From NCBI GenBank assembly GCA_024291935.2, contig CM044317.1, positions 65,896,730 through 65,960,729 on the forward strand: a DNA stretch of 64,000 nucleotides, written 5' to 3'. Each line of letters starts with the position of its first letter. The first letter of the stretch is position 1. Below are positions 24,290-36,736 of the stretch, piece after piece. A model generated the notes under the pieces. That model saw nothing but the letters and a program-made list of their open reading frames with translations, was not told the DNA's origin and did not search any database. Position numbers and translations under genes: made by a program. The stretch is from Okapia johnstoni (Eukaryota > Chordata > Mammalia > Artiodactyla > Giraffidae).

Positions 24290-25700
24290 CCTTATTCAGT
24301 CCAAAATATGGTAGCCTATACTTTTAATCCATTTACATTTATTGTAAATCCTACTTCATCTCACTTCTGCATTTTTAATTTATGCTTTTTTGTGAGTTTT
24401 TCTTACTCTTTATACTTTACAGTTTCATGATGCTGTTTTTTGCTTTTTTCCCTTTTTTGCTGATTGCTCTGAATTGTGTGATCTTGTTTTAAATCTAGTT
24501 ATTTCATTTCCTTTTAGTTTTCACTCTTAACTGTTAATTTTTTAATCCATTGATTTTAGGATATTTTGTGAGATTAGATTAAACTTCATAGATTTGTTTA
24601 TGCAACTCTCTGCAAGCCCATGGACTGTAGTGTGCCGGGCTCCTTCTATTTAACAAACTTAACATAAACTTATGGTTACTTTACAAACACTGTGTTAAAC
24701 TTTGTCATATACCATTATATTTGTTTCCCATTATCTTTTATTTTATCTTTGGTCTGAATGTTTATTCTTCTGTAAAATATCGTTACATTTTCAAAATATG
24801 TTGAATATATGTCAAGAATGCTATATTGTTTTACTCTTTAAGTAATCTCATAGCCATTCTCAAGCATTTACTTGCTTATGGAATTTCAAATTACTTGATC
24901 AATTTCAGAACATCTCATTGAAGATATTGTTTGTAATTTCATTAAATTTATTTATTAGCTTAGGGAAAATAGTGTTATTTATCTTCCATTTTAGATCTAT
25001 TGCCTTTTCTTTTTTCTTTCATCTCACAGTTAACATTTTATAATTCTTTTTGAGTAACTCCTAAATATTTGTGTTTAAGCCAGTCTTATTTTTGTTCCAT
25101 ATACATTAGTTACATAAGCACACACATTTTTTTGAAATTCAAAAACTGTACCAAGATATATCTATGTTTTAATTTTCACCTATTTTGTATATTATGAATT
25201 ATTTTGAGCTTCATGCTTAGTTCCTTTGTTTTAAAACTATGCTGTTTTCTTTTCACAATTTTGGTTATTGGTTTAACTAAATTTATTGGTATTGTATTGT
25301 CAACTTGCATCTCTATATTTAAAGAAAGTTCTCTTTTTCCATATTATATTTTCTTAATAATGGTATTTTTGTGTTTATTTTTCTTCCTCTGGAAAAAAAT
25401 CTGGAATAACCTTTGAAGATGGTTTCTGTATCACATATTAAAAAGTTAATTTTCTTAGTCATTTCTGCTCTTTAAGTTCTTTTTACAGTAGGTTAAATTA
25501 ATCTGTTCCATTTTTGTGTCCTTAAAATTATTTTCTTAACTTGCTCATTCATCTCAGCCTTAATCTTAGTTAATTGCTTTCATCTGAGCTACTTCTTTTT
25601 ATGATATCTTAATGTTGGTTCATACAGGCATTTATATATGAAAATTTTAAAACATGGAGCTGATATTTTAAAAATCCTTATATATTTTTTGTATTATTTT
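24290..25700 (-). mobile_element. Possible old L1/HAL1 antisense sequence
   Basis: T-rich text such as 'tatacttttaatccatttac' and 'attgcttttatgatat'-like stretches suggests an old antisense L1-type 3' region. It contains a stray 46-bp BovA/BovB-like piece at 24601-24646. Weak evidence. Confidence 0.35.
24601..24646 (-). mobile_element. 46-bp BovA/BovB-like fragment
   Basis: 'tgcaactctctgcaagccca' followed by 'tggactgtagtgtgccgggc' is the antisense core shared by Bov SINEs and the BovB tail. Neither end of an element is present. Confidence 0.8.
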
Positions 25701-26107
25701 CAAAATATTGATTCTCTTCTGAAATAATAATGCTACTCTTTTCTTTTGCATTAAACTCTTCATATTTTCCACCCTAGTTTAATCATTCATGTATGAAAGA
25801 GGATATTTTTTCTTATATCAAGTACCTGCTAAAAATAGAGTGCTTTGCTTTTAGAGCCCTTCTTCTTGTATTTGAGTGCTGAAGACTCTCAAATGTAAAG
25901 CTGAGTTGATGGAATTATAGTATGTACTCTAATTTCTGGTAACTATAGGCTTGATCCTACATTGTTTCATGCTGAAATTGTGATTTATTTTTTCTCTGCC
26001 TAGCTTGTTTCTTTCTCTTTTTAAATATCTTTTAGGAATTAATTCTTAAAAATGATAGAGTGCTTTTAGATTCTTTCCATGTTTGAGACTAAGTTAAAGC
26101 AAATGAG

Positions 26108-27238
26108 CCATCCATCAGCAATTCCTGGAGTCTACCCAAACCCATGTCCATCGAGTCAGTGATACCATCCAACCATCTCATCCTCTGTCATCCCCTTCTC
26201 CTCCTGCCCCCAATCCTACCCAGCATTAGGATCTTTTCCAATGAGTCAACCCTTAGGCATGAGGTGGCCAAAGTATTGGAGTTTCAGCTTCAACATCAGT
26301 CCTTCCAATGAACACCCAGGATTGATCTCCATTAGAATGGATTGATTGGATCTCCTTACAGTCCAAGGGACTCTCAAGAGTCTTCTCCAACACCACAGTT
26401 CAAAAGCATCAATTCTGTGGCACTCAGCTGTCTTCACCAACTCTCATATCTGTACATGACCACTGGAAAAACCATAGCCTTGTCTAGACAGACCTTTGTT
26501 GGCAAAGTAATGTCTCTGCTTTTAAACATGCTATCTAGGTTGGCCATAACCTTCCTTCCAAGGAGTAAGCGTCTTTTAATTTCATGGCTGCAGTCACCAT
26601 CTGCAGTGATTCTGGAGCCCCCCAAAATAAAGTCTGACACTGTTTGCACTGTTTCCCCATCTATTTCCCATGAAGTGATGGGACCAGATGCCATGATCTT
26701 AGTTTTCTGAATGTTGAGCTTTAAGCCAACTTTTTCACTCTCCTCTTTCACCTTCATCAAGAGGCTCTTTAGTTCTTCTTCACTTTCTGCCACAAGGGTG
26801 GTGTCATCCGCATATCTGAGGTTATTGATATTTCTCCCGGCAATCTTGATTCCAGCTTGTGTTTCTTCCAGTCCAGCCTTTCTCATGATGTACTCTGCAT
26901 ATAAGTTAAATAAGCAGGGTGACAATATACAGCCTTGACATACTCCTTTTCCTATTTGGAACCAGTCTGTTGTTCCATGTCCAGTTCTAACTGTTGCTTC
27001 CTGACCTGCATACAGGTTTCTCGAGAGACAGGTCAGATGATCTGGTATTCCCATCTCTTTCAGAATTTTCCACAGTTTATTGTGATCCACACAGTCAAAG
27101 GCTTTGGCATAGTCAATAAAGCAGAAATAGATGTTTTTCTGGAACTCTCTTGCTTTTTTGATGATCCAGCGGATATTTGCAATTTGATCTCTGGTTCCTC
27201 TGCCTTTTCTAAAACCAGCTTAAACATCTGGAAGTTCA
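26108..27238 (-). mobile_element. BovB fragment lacking its 3' tail
   Basis: Antisense BovB runs from 'tcaacaattcctggagtcta'-like text at 26108 to 'accagcttaaacatctggaa' at about 27230. The terminal ~90 bp of BovB (tail and last codons) is missing. The RT core is well preserved (see 26434-27090). Confidence 0.95.
26434..27090 (-). pseudogene. BovB ORF2 fragment: RT palm with YADD box (218 codons)
   Basis: This is the best-preserved BovB RT core in the window. On the minus strand it reads 'MDHNKLWKILKEMGIPDHL', then 'GVCQGCILSPCLFNLYAEY', and the catalytic 'YADDTTLVAESEEELKSLL'. The thumb follows, up to 'KAMVFPVVMY'. The catalytic Asp pair is intact. Downstream a small deletion and frame change separate it from the C-terminal frame at 26246-26440. 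There is no endonuclease upstream, so this is a dead fragment whose ATG is an internal methionine. Confidence 0.93.
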
Positions 27239-27244
27239 TGGTTC

Positions 27245-27976
27245 ATGTTTACCCAAACCCATGTCCATTGATTCAGTGATGTCATCCAGCCATCTCATCC
27301 TCTGTCGTCCCCTTCTCCTCCTGTCCCCAATCCTTCCCAGTATAGGGTCTTTTCCAATGAGTCATCTCTTCGCATGAGGTGGCCAAGGTATTGGAGTTTC
27401 AACTTCAACATCAGTCCTTCCAATGAACACCCAGGACTGATCGCATTTAGGATGGACTAGTTGGATCTCCTTGCAGTCCAAGGGACTCGCAAGAGTCTTC
27501 TCCAACACCACAGTTCAAAAGCATCAATTCTTTGGCGCTCAGCTCTCTTCACAGTCCAACTCTCACATCCATACATGACCACTGGGAAAACCATAGCTTT
27601 GACTAGATGGACCTTTGTTGGCAAAGTAATGTCTCTGGTTTTTAATATGCTATCTAGGTTGGTCATAACTTTCCTTCCAAGGAGTAAGCGTCTTTTAATT
27701 TCATGGCTGCAATCACCATCAGCAGTGATTTTGGAGCCCCAAAATTAAAGTCTGACACTGTTTCCACTTTTTCCCCATATATTTGCCATGAAGTGATGGG
27801 ACCAGATGCCATGATCTTAGTTTTCTGAATGTTGAGCTTTAAGCCTACTTTTACATTCTCCTCTCTCACTTTCATCAAGAGGCTTTTTAGTTCTTCTTCA
27901 CTTTCTTTCATAAGGGTGGTGTTATCTGCTTATCTGAGATTATTGATATTTCTCCCGGCAATCTTGATTCCAGCTT
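27245..27976 (-). mobile_element. Second BovB fragment lacking its 3' tail, in tandem with the first
   Basis: It starts at 'tttacccaaacccatgtcca', close to the same BovB position where the first fragment starts, and ends near 'aatcttgattccagcttgag' in the RT palm. Frames at 27457-27666 and 27663-27911 carry C-terminal ORF2 text. The two fragments have the same orientation. Confidence 0.94.
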
Positions 27977-28105
27977 GAGAATCAAAAGTGTATGAAAATC
28001 AATCAAGAGTTTTAACAGTTTCTTCTCACAAGCTACCGATCCTTTCTGCGAGTACCACCATATGCTATCCTAATTTCTATTTCTGCCTGATAGACTGGAA
28101 GCTAT

Positions 28106-28510
28106 CTAAATGGATGATGGGAAAGAGGAACTGATAGAATGGTTATGTGTGTTAGTCTTTTCTAGCTGTTGTAACTGAAAGTAACAGAGACTTGGATGAC
28201 TTAAATACAGGTATGACTTTCTCATAGTTTTGGAGACTGGGAAGTCCAAGAAAAGTGTCAGGCAATTTGGTTCCAGTGGGTCCCTCTTATTGGCTTCCAG
28301 ATGTCCACCAACCAACTCACTGCGTCCTCCCATGGTAGAGAGTGAGAGCTCTGGTGGCTTTCTCTTCCAGTAAGGGCACAGATCTCATCGTAAGGGCTTC
28401 ATCCTCATGATCTTATCAAAACTTAATTGTCTTATCACTCAAAGCCCCATTTCCAGACATCATCACACTGAAACTTAGAGCTTCTATATACAAATTTTTG
28501 GAATTTACAG
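28106..28510 (+). repeat. Ancient interspersed repeat, family not named
   Basis: Text such as 'tgtgttagtcttttctagct', 'tagttttggagactgggaag' and 'atgatcttatcaaaacttaa' has the layout of a common old mammalian repeat, which I cannot name with confidence. The 75-codon minus-strand frame here is incidental. Confidence 0.5.
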
Positions 28511-29929
28511 TTCACTCTGTAGCAGTATGTGACTCTAATAGCTTCAAAATGTGATTCTCTTGAATTGGGGAGTGTAGTGTAGTATGGCGATGATTATGGA
28601 AGAAATTATTTCTGTTTTATAAAGACAATAGTCATTTAAAATACATATAGATAGTCCTTGTTCTTAGATGCCACCTGATTATTTCTGTGCTTTGTATTGT
28701 AGAAAACTCTACAACCCAGCTCTCTTCCTTAATCTACCATCATCAATGCTATAATTACTTAAGTTTACTTCTGTAACAAAAAGGTGGCTAGTGTTCTTAC
28801 TCAAAGATGCTAATATAAAGTGTTTGATTTTTTTTTTAATATTCAGAGACAAATATATCAGAGACTGTAAATTTGTTTCCACTCTGACTGGAAAAATAAT
28901 TTTTATTTAATTGCATTACTTCTTAGAAGTACTCATTTGCACACTCCCTACCTCTTTTAATGGCACATGTGGAATAGTTTGCTTCTTATATTTTGACTGT
29001 GTATCTCAAATCTCAGTCTTGACTACATAACAGACTTTTGTCAATTTCTTCACTCTGAAGGATTATAGAACCTTACAATATCACTTAATTCCAATAATCC
29101 CTTACTGCTGTCCTCTTGCTATATGTTATTATAGTTGTTACTAATAATATACATCATTTCACATTTTTATCACTTGTAAGATTGGAAAATGGTTATAATG
29201 AAAACTAAATACCTGATCTGTAATCACACTCCACCAATTTCCAGTTGTTTCATCTCATACAACCCATTGAACCACTTTGGCCTTCAGTTTTCATACCTGT
29301 ATAGTAAGGGTGTATCCCTGCTCCATGTTCAAGATAAATTTTGATATCTTCATAGTGAAGCAACAGGACTCTCAATTAAAAGCAGTTTTTTGATTACAGC
29401 TTATAATTTCCCCAAAAAAGTTTCTTGAAGATACATTAAAAGAGAAAATTTCAAAATGGCATAATCAAATGAAAAGGAAATATAATCAGTAAAAGAAAAA
29501 AATAATTATGAGATAGTTTTGGACTGAGAAAAGCATTACCAGGCTTGAGTTTGATCTTACTTTCTATAACAAAAAATTAGAATAAAGCTTCACACCTTGG
29601 ATAGTCAGCTATTTGATTCCAAGATGCAGGGGCTCTACCAAACTGGATAAAATATCATTAAGTACTCTTTGGTAGTCTGTATAGTGTAACGCTGTTCCTC
29701 CTCTCTCGTGCATCATGTTTTAATCCTAGACAGAAATTGCAACTCCCAGGAAACCATGGGGTGAAGGAAACAGCAGATTTACAGAGGTACAGTGAAGTGT
29801 TGTGGGCAGATGGCTAATACTTTCATAGTAATCCTTATTTAGAATTACAGATTAAGCATGCTTATCTAATTATAATGGGATCTACTGATTGGCTGGTTAA
29901 GATTTTTGTTTTATTTTAAATTTTATAAA
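28511..29929. other. AT-rich sequence, nothing recognised
   Basis: No coding or repeat signal was identified. Confidence 0.5.
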
Positions 29930-30376
29930 TTTACTTATTTTTAAAATAATATTCGTGTATGATTAAGAGGTACAACACAATTGTGTATAACATAGTTTTT
30001 CATATTTTTATAGATTATACTCCAATTAAAGGTATTACAAAATAATGGCTATAATTCTCTGTTCTATACAATATGTATCCTTGTTACTTATTTATTTTAT
30101 ATATAAGTAGTTTGTATCTCTTAACACCATACCACTGTTTTGCTTCTCTCTCCAACTCTTTTCCACTGGTAACCATTAGTTTATTCTCTATATCTATGAG
30201 TCTATATCCTTTTTGTTACATTTTTTTTTTGGTTTTATTTTCTAGGTTCCGCATTTAAGTGATGACATACAGTATTTGTCTTCTTGGACTTATTCCATTA
30301 GGCATATTACCTTCTAAGTCTATCCACACAGTTGCAAGTGGCAGACTGTTTTTCTCTTTAGGGCTAATAATTTCAT

Positions 30377-30435
30377 TGTGTGTGTATATATAAATGTGTA
30401 TGTATGTGTGTGTGTATATATTTATATATATATGA
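30377..30435 (+). repeat. TG/TA microsatellite
   Basis: Alternating (tg)n and (ta)n blocks about 59 bp long lie inside the L1 relic. Confidence 0.9.
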
Positions 30436-30494
30436 ATGACACAATTTATTATTCATTTATCTATTGATGGGCATTTAGGTTGCTTCCATATCTT

Positions 30495-30699
30495 ATTGTT
30501 TAGTCTGTAGTCTTGCCTGACTCTTTTGTGACCCCATGGACGGTAGCCTCCTAGGCTCCTCAGTCACTGGGATTTTCCAGGCAAGAATATTGAAGTGGGT
30601 AGCCATTTCCTTCTCCAGGGACCTTCCTGACCCAGGAGTCAAACCTGCATCTTCTACATTAGCAGGTGGATTCTTTGCCACTGAGCCACCAGGGAAGCC
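30495..30699 (-). mobile_element. Bov-tA SINE (antisense) with perfect 12-bp TSD
   Basis: Antisense SINE ends with the complement of the tRNA-Glu head ('gagccaccagggaagcc'). The 12-mer cttccatatctt flanks it at 30483-30494 and 30700-30711. The host is the antisense L1. Confidence 0.97.
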
Positions 30700-30845
30700 C
30701 TTCCATATCTTGGCTATTGCAAATAATGCTTTTACGAACATTGGGGTACATTCCTCTTTTCAAAATAATGTTTTCAATTTCTTCAGATATATACCCACTC
30801 GTGGAATTGTTGGATCATATGTTTTTGAAGTTTTGTAGCACTTAG

Positions 30846-31047
30846 GTGGCTTCCCTGGTGGCTCAGATGGTAAAGAAACTGCCTGCAATACAGGAGACCT
30901 GGGTTTGATCCCTGGTCTCCAGGAAGATCCCCTGGGGAAGGAAAGGGCTACCCACTCAAATATTCTTGCCTGGAGAATTCCATGGACAGATGAGCCTGGT
31001 GACCATAGTCTGTGGTCAGAAAGACTTGGACATGAGACTTTTTACAA
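30846..31047 (+). mobile_element. Bov-tA SINE
   Basis: Sense SINE starts with 'tggcttccctggtggctcag' and runs through 'tattcttgcctggagaattc' to 'gacttggacatgagactttt'. It lies immediately after the L1 3' sequence. Confidence 0.95.
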
Positions 31048-31264
31048 CCTTTTTTGATCTTTGAGGAATTTTTAGATTATTGGTAACGTGTCATTATACT
31101 TACAAATATACTTTGGCCTGGTGGATCTACTTCTAGAAATTTAAGCAAACATTTTAATAATACAAATTATAGGTTAAGAATACTTGCTGCAGCATTTCTA
31201 GAAATAGAAAAACAAATGAAAGCCAAAAAACAACTCACAATATTATCCTAGATATCATATGCAT

Positions 31265-31434
31265 GTATGCTAAGTCACTTCAGTTGTGTTTGACTCTCTT
31301 TTGCGACCACATGGACTGTAGCCCACCAGGCCCCTCTGTCAAGGGATTCTCCAGGCAAAAATACTGCAGTGGGTTGCCATACCCTTCTCCAGGGGATCTT
31401 CCTGACCCAGGGATCAAACCCAGGTCTCCTGCAT
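31265..31434 (-). mobile_element. Bov-tA SINE (antisense), 5' head missing
   Basis: The antisense body runs from 'atgctaagtcacttcagttg' to 'caggtctcctgcatta'. The tRNA-like head is absent. It abuts a 16-bp perfect inverted repeat. Confidence 0.94.
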
Positions 31435-31487
31435 TATTTCATTTTAAGATTATTGTACTTAATCTATAATGATCTTAAAATGAAATA
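31435..31487. repeat. 16-bp perfect inverted repeat with 21-bp loop
   Basis: tatttcattttaagat at 31435-31450 is the exact reverse complement of atcttaaaatgaaata at 31472-31487. It lies exactly where the truncated SINE stops. Confidence 0.9.
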
Positions 31488-33923
31488 GTAATCAACTATT
31501 TAAAATGTTAATTTGAACATAGCTAGCATGATAGGTAGATAAAGAAAGTTGTCACAATGCAACTGTAATTTAGCAAGAGGATTTACAAATCTCCATATAG
31601 TCAAACTTAATTTTTGTACACTCTCTAACATAAGCTTATTTAGGTATACAGTAAAAAAAAAAAAAAACTTATAAAGCAAAATACAACAGTATCCTCAATA
31701 CAATTTTAATTTTTACTTTAAGTTTTTCACATTGCTTCCTGTTTTTCTATGTTGAACATATATTGTCTGCACAAAATTGTGTAAAAAAATTGCTTCAAAA
31801 AATTTAAAGCATTTCCTAAATGGTAAATTACAAGACCAATGTGAAAGAGATCATAATATTCACATGAGAAGGGTTTTCCTCAAATTTAGGATGTAAATCT
31901 AGAATTGAGCAGCAATAAGCCTTGACATTTTCAAAAGCTCAGAAATATGAGCTGGCCCCCAATAAAGGACACCATCTGGCTATGGCTTTGTTAGAGGTTT
32001 TCTTTTCGATTACATTTTCTGTCATTTTTGCACAAAAATGCTTCTCTCAGTGCATTTCACGCACATGTTTGGAAGGTTCTGTGTTGGGTTGCATTCAGCC
32101 CATTTAGCTGTATTGTGCAGGCATTTAGCTCTAAGCTTTAGGCATTTAAGCAGGTGTGTTTTCAACTTAAATACTGACAGGGAAGAGGTAATATGGATTT
32201 AGGAGTTCAGGGACTACACAGGCAGCTTGATTATCATGACCTAAGACCTGGAACACATCCCTGGAAACAGAATGCTGTCGGACATTAGAAAATGTATTTT
32301 TTACTGTCTTTCTTTGGCTAGCTGGTTGCTTGTGTGAATGTGCAATCAAATATTTCAATTCCTTTTCTGAAATATCTAGTTTGGCTTTTGTAAGATGGAT
32401 TTAAGTTGTAATATTTTTGCCATGAGGATCTGAATTCATTGCCAAACTAACAATACATAAATGTGTTTCTTTTCCTTTCAATATCTGACATTTTTTTGCA
32501 CTACTCATTAAGAGAATTGAAGTCATGCAGAAGTTGTTCATAAAGATAGGAGAAAATAATTTTGGCCAAAATTCTAGCAAGACTGTCACTCATTTTGAAT
32601 CAGGAAAGCACTTATTTTACAGCCTCTGAGTATATGATGAATATATGCAGGATTTTTCCACAGCAAAGTTCCTTATGTGGAAGTCGTTATTTTAAAGTTA
32701 CAAAACTTTCCTCCGTTTTTTGGATTGAGCAAATATGACAAGCTCCATGGAATTCACTCTAGGGTTGTTCATGGCTTTTCTATGTGACCATATGTAGGTT
32801 TCCATTGTTACAACAGTTAAGGCCAAATATTTGTTGACAGGCACTATAATAATTAACTGACTCAACTAGGTCCACAGGGTATTTTGTCAGTAATCTGTTT
32901 TCATCATTCTTTTTGGGGAAGATGAGAAAAAATTGATTTGTAAGAGAAAACTAAGGGGTGCATTGAGGGTAATCTGGCAGAAATATAAAGAATTATATTT
33001 TGTAAAGCAATCTTCAGGCAACATTTTGATTAGATTGATCATTGTCAAAGAGTTTCTGTCAATTGCCTTCAAATGGAGCCAGGCATTTGGGTAGAAATGT
33101 ATTAGCTCTTATATTTGATGTTGTAGCCTTTTGTCAAAGGCTGGCATCAAGTGGCAGGACCATGTCTATTTTAATAGACTAAGAAGGCATTTATTAGAGA
33201 TCACATTTTAACACATTTTTGGGGTATATTTGGATTATAACAGGGTATATTTGGAATAAGAATACAAATAATCTTAATACTAATAAACTGGGAAACTGCT
33301 TTGCCAGTGTTTTTGTCTCTTTCTTTGCTCAATAAATGTATCTAAAAAGTATCTACCTCAAAAAATCTCTCTCTCATTATCTCTCTTTCCCTTTCTTTAA
33401 CATGATTTATTCATTTCACACTCCCCAAACACTGTTGCATTTTTTAACAGTCATTTTATATTCTGTATTTCAAAATGTAGGACTGTATTTGAAGAATAAG
33501 TAAAATGGCCAGTTTTTTCTTTTCATACACATAAGACATTTACTACATACTATCTTGTATTAACATAGAAGCAAACATTTTCACTACCCTGTTGGAAAGA
33601 TTAGATACACATACCCTGAAATGACGGTGTCCTATTTTCAATTTAAATTGTTTGATCCATACAGAGAAGATGGGGATGGAAGTAGGGGAGGGGGCTAGAA
33701 TGGAAGGAGGAATTGTCATATTTAACACATTTCTAATTTTTTATTGGTGAATGCAGAGCAAGTTGGCATTCTCCTCATAATTATACTTTCTATATTCAAC
33801 AGTAAGTCACCTTGCAGTTGATTATTCTCTAGTTTAAATAATTCCAATTCAGTTAGATTTTCCATGTGAAGGCTATTGTTTAACTCTTAAATGGCCTTCC
33901 CTTTTCCCTCTTTAAAATTTATA

Positions 33924-33968
33924 TTTTTCTCTATGACTTTAAAGGATTTTTTCTCTATGACTTTAAAG
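33924..33968 (+). repeat. Short tandem duplication (period ~24 bp)
   Basis: ttttctctatgactttaaag occurs twice in direct succession, with a few spacer bases. Confidence 0.85.
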
Positions 33969-34489
33969 TATAGGCATTATGCTATATACTATTAAGCATA
34001 TGGAAATTTTGTAATACATTGATAATTATGAATTATAGGTTATATAGGGGCTTTTATTGTTAATCTAAAAATGAAAAGGTAGGCCTTGGAAAAGAACATG
34101 ACTACTTAATTTGACTTTTCACTTTTGAATTTCCACTAGAAGTAACTAGAAGTGTACAATTGAATGCAAGTCTACTAGGAAGGTCATTTCACATCATTCA
34201 CAGTGGAAGACATAGCTGAAAAACGACATTGGGATTATTCACTGCCCTAGGCAGATGCTCTCAATGTTTAAGCAGTCTTCTGATACCTCTTCACAGTACT
34301 GTGTTCTTTATTTTACTGATTGCTGCTGGATTACTTAATAAGTGTCATTGCTTCTGTTCACTAAATGACTTATGAAATACACTAGTACAGATTCCAGAAT
34401 TGAGACATGTAATCCAGGAGAAGAATTTATGCATTAGGAAAATCTGATGCCACTGTATCAAACAATTCACTAATTCAGCTTTTCTTTTA

Positions 34490-34559
34490 AAAAAAAAAAC
34501 TGTATTGCATGGTTTTGACATTCCAAAAAAAAAAATACTGTATTGCATGGCTTTGACAT
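34490..34559 (+). repeat. Short tandem duplication (period 38 bp) with A-runs
   Basis: 'ctgtattgcatggttttgac' at 34500 recurs at 34538 with one substitution. Each copy follows an A-run. Confidence 0.88.
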
Positions 34560-34720
34560 GAACTTGAAAGTATGCTTACATGATAGATATTAGGCTCAAT
34601 TAAGATACATAATCTCCTTACATTTAGATTAAAAAGTGGCAGGGTCTAAACTTGTTTCAAATTAAGAAGAAGGCACTCTGAAATAAAATTATGTATAAAT
34701 TATATCACAATTAAGAGAAT

Positions 34721-34985
34721 GCTGCTGCTGCTGCTAAGTCACTTCAGTCGTGTCCAACTCTGTGTGACCCCATAGACGGCAGCCCACCAGGCTCCCCTGT
34801 CCCTGGGATTCTCCAGGCAAGAACACTGGAGTGGGTTGCCATTTCCTTCTCCAATGCATGAAAGTGAAAAGTGAAAGTGAAGTCGCTCAGTTGTGTCTGA
34901 CTCTTAGCGACCCCATGGACTGCAGCCTACCAGGCTCCTCCGTCCATGGGATTTTCCAGGCAAGAGTACTGGAGTGGGTTGCCAT
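34721..34985 (-). mobile_element. BOV-A2 SINE (antisense)
   Basis: It starts with GCT repeats, contains both monomers joined by 'gtgaaaagtgaaagtgaagt' and ends at 'ggagtgggttgccatta'. It lies close to the consensus, which implies a young insertion. No clear flanking duplication is seen. Confidence 0.96.
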
Positions 34986-36308
34986 TAATAACCATTGTCT
35001 AACTGCTCATCATAGCCAGAGAAAAGTAAATCTGATAATAACCTCTTTTTTTTGGCAAGATATGCAGTATCCCAATATAAGTAAGAAGGGAAATCCAAAA
35101 TGTGTCTAATTATACTTTGTGTAAGTAAGATTGACAGACTAGCTTCCTTTGGATTCTGAAATGTGATGAATAAAGTACTTTCAAGAGAGGCTTGGTCAAG
35201 GCCTCAACAAGAAATCCTGTTGCAGAATTTGAACAAATACATGAACAAATATGTATTAGATGAATAAAGGTATTTTATTCTGACCTGATTGGAATTTAAG
35301 AGATTTCTTTTTAATGAAAGAGGCAAATTACATTGAAAATTCCTCAGTAAACTATCTTTGTTGGCAAGGTAAAAGCCCTCATACTAAGTTCTTCTGAAAA
35401 GGTTTTGAATATGATGCCTAGGTTTAAGGATGAAAAGTATTTGAGTGCTAGGTGAAGGGGAAAGACTTCCAGGGGTAGACCCCACAAGTTTTAGTTCTCC
35501 TAAAAGGGAGAAAAATGTTTGCGATTGTTCTGCAAATAGGCACACGAGTTTCATTTTCTTATGTCATAATGCTAATTTGAGAAATATAAAACACCACATG
35601 CAGCTTCCTTCCCTACATATTTTGTAACTTTTATATTGGTAAACATTAAATTCTTCCCTAGAGTCATTGTGCATACATTTTATTTAGTTTCAATATTTTC
35701 TGATTGCCTACAAATGATAGAAAGTGTAACAGGCCATTTACTAATGATAAATTTCAAGTGATTAGCTTTAATTTGACATATTTACTTAGACTCTAACTTT
35801 TACTGGCTTTGACAAAAGAGCTCCAAGAATGATATATCATACTCAGTAATGACCAAGATGCTGAGGAGACCGCTAGAAAATAAAATCTGAAAGTCAAATG
35901 TATTAGGACAAAGTAATGATTTTTGAGGGACTCCACTTATGGCCTGTTACACGGACAATTTTTCTCTAGAAATATTCACTTTGAAATGTGTTATTTTCAT
36001 GTTTAATCCTTCAACTTGTACATCATGATTTTCTCTTGATATGAGGAGAACATAGAATGGAATTTTAAATTTCAAAATATCCACATTATGTCATACCATG
36101 TTATGTAAAAAATCCTATAAACCTATACATTTATTTAAAATATGCTTCTGAAAAGCTATAACAATAGTATGTATAAAGAACTTGCTTTCTTGTGTAAAAG
36201 AACTTTCTAGAGCCATGAACTGGTAATAGGGAATGGGAAGTACTAAGTAACAATTTAGATGTTTGGCATCTTGAATTAATTTGAATTTTCACAGGTGGGT
36301 TTCATTTT
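34986..36308. other. AT-rich sequence, nothing recognised
   Basis: No coding or repeat signal was identified. Confidence 0.5.
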
Positions 36309-36520
36309 ATAAATGTCTAGGTGACACCAGTGGTAAAGAACCCACCTTCCAATGCAGGAGACCTAAGAGAAGGTTAGATCCCTGCTTTGAGAAGATCCCC
36401 TGGAGAAGACAATGGCAACCCCTCCAGTATCTCCTGGAGAATCCCATGGACAGAGGAGCCTGGCAGGTTGTCGTCCAGAGGGTCACAAAGAGTAGACCAT
36501 GACTGAAGTGACTTGCCACA
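36309..36520 (+). mobile_element. Bov-tA SINE, diverged
   Basis: The sense SINE body is recognisable from 'agtggtaaagaacccacctt' and 'agaagatcccctggagaaga' to 'ggtcacaaagagtagaccat'. The head is degraded. Confidence 0.9.
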
Positions 36521-36544
36521 GCACAAACTGCCTTTAGTTCATCA

Positions 36545-36736
36545 AAGCTGCTGCTGCTGCTGCTAAGTCGCTTCAGTCGTGTCCGAATCTGTGCGGCCCC
36601 ATAGACGGCAGTGCACAAGGCTCCCCTGTCCCTGGGATTCTCCAGGCAAGAACACTGGAGTGGGTTGCCATTTCCTTCTCCAATGCATGAAAGTGAAAAG
36701 TGAAAGTGAAGTCGCTCAGTCGTGTCCAACTCTTAG
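36545..36736 (-). mobile_element. BOV-A2 SINE (antisense), truncated in the 5' monomer
   Basis: GCT repeats, the full 3' monomer and the linker are present. It stops at 'gtcgtgtccaactcttagca', so most of the other monomer is missing. Confidence 0.94.

Larger units (their letters stand above)
29930..30843 (-). mobile_element. L1 3' end (antisense), hosting a SINE
   Basis: The antisense L1 3' region is recognisable from 'acaacacaattgtgtataac' and 'accatac', then 'ttgatgggcatttaggttgc', resuming after the SINE at 30712 with 'ggctattgcaaataatgctt'. A TG/TA microsatellite occupies 30377-30435. Confidence 0.85.
31488..34720. other. 3.2-kb stretch without recognised mobile elements
   Basis: I recognise no SINE, LINE or ERV here, although elements are dense on both sides. 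Small tandem duplications occur at 33924-33968 (period about 24) and 34500-34559 (period 38). Frames of 60-67 codons show no domain. The region may simply be unique DNA, or it may hold conserved non-coding elements, which I cannot test. Confidence 0.5.

Noticed and set aside
30495..30699. tRNA-like head as a tRNA gene
   Set aside because: It is the promoter part of a Bov-tA SINE. The same applies to the MIR and all other SINE copies here.
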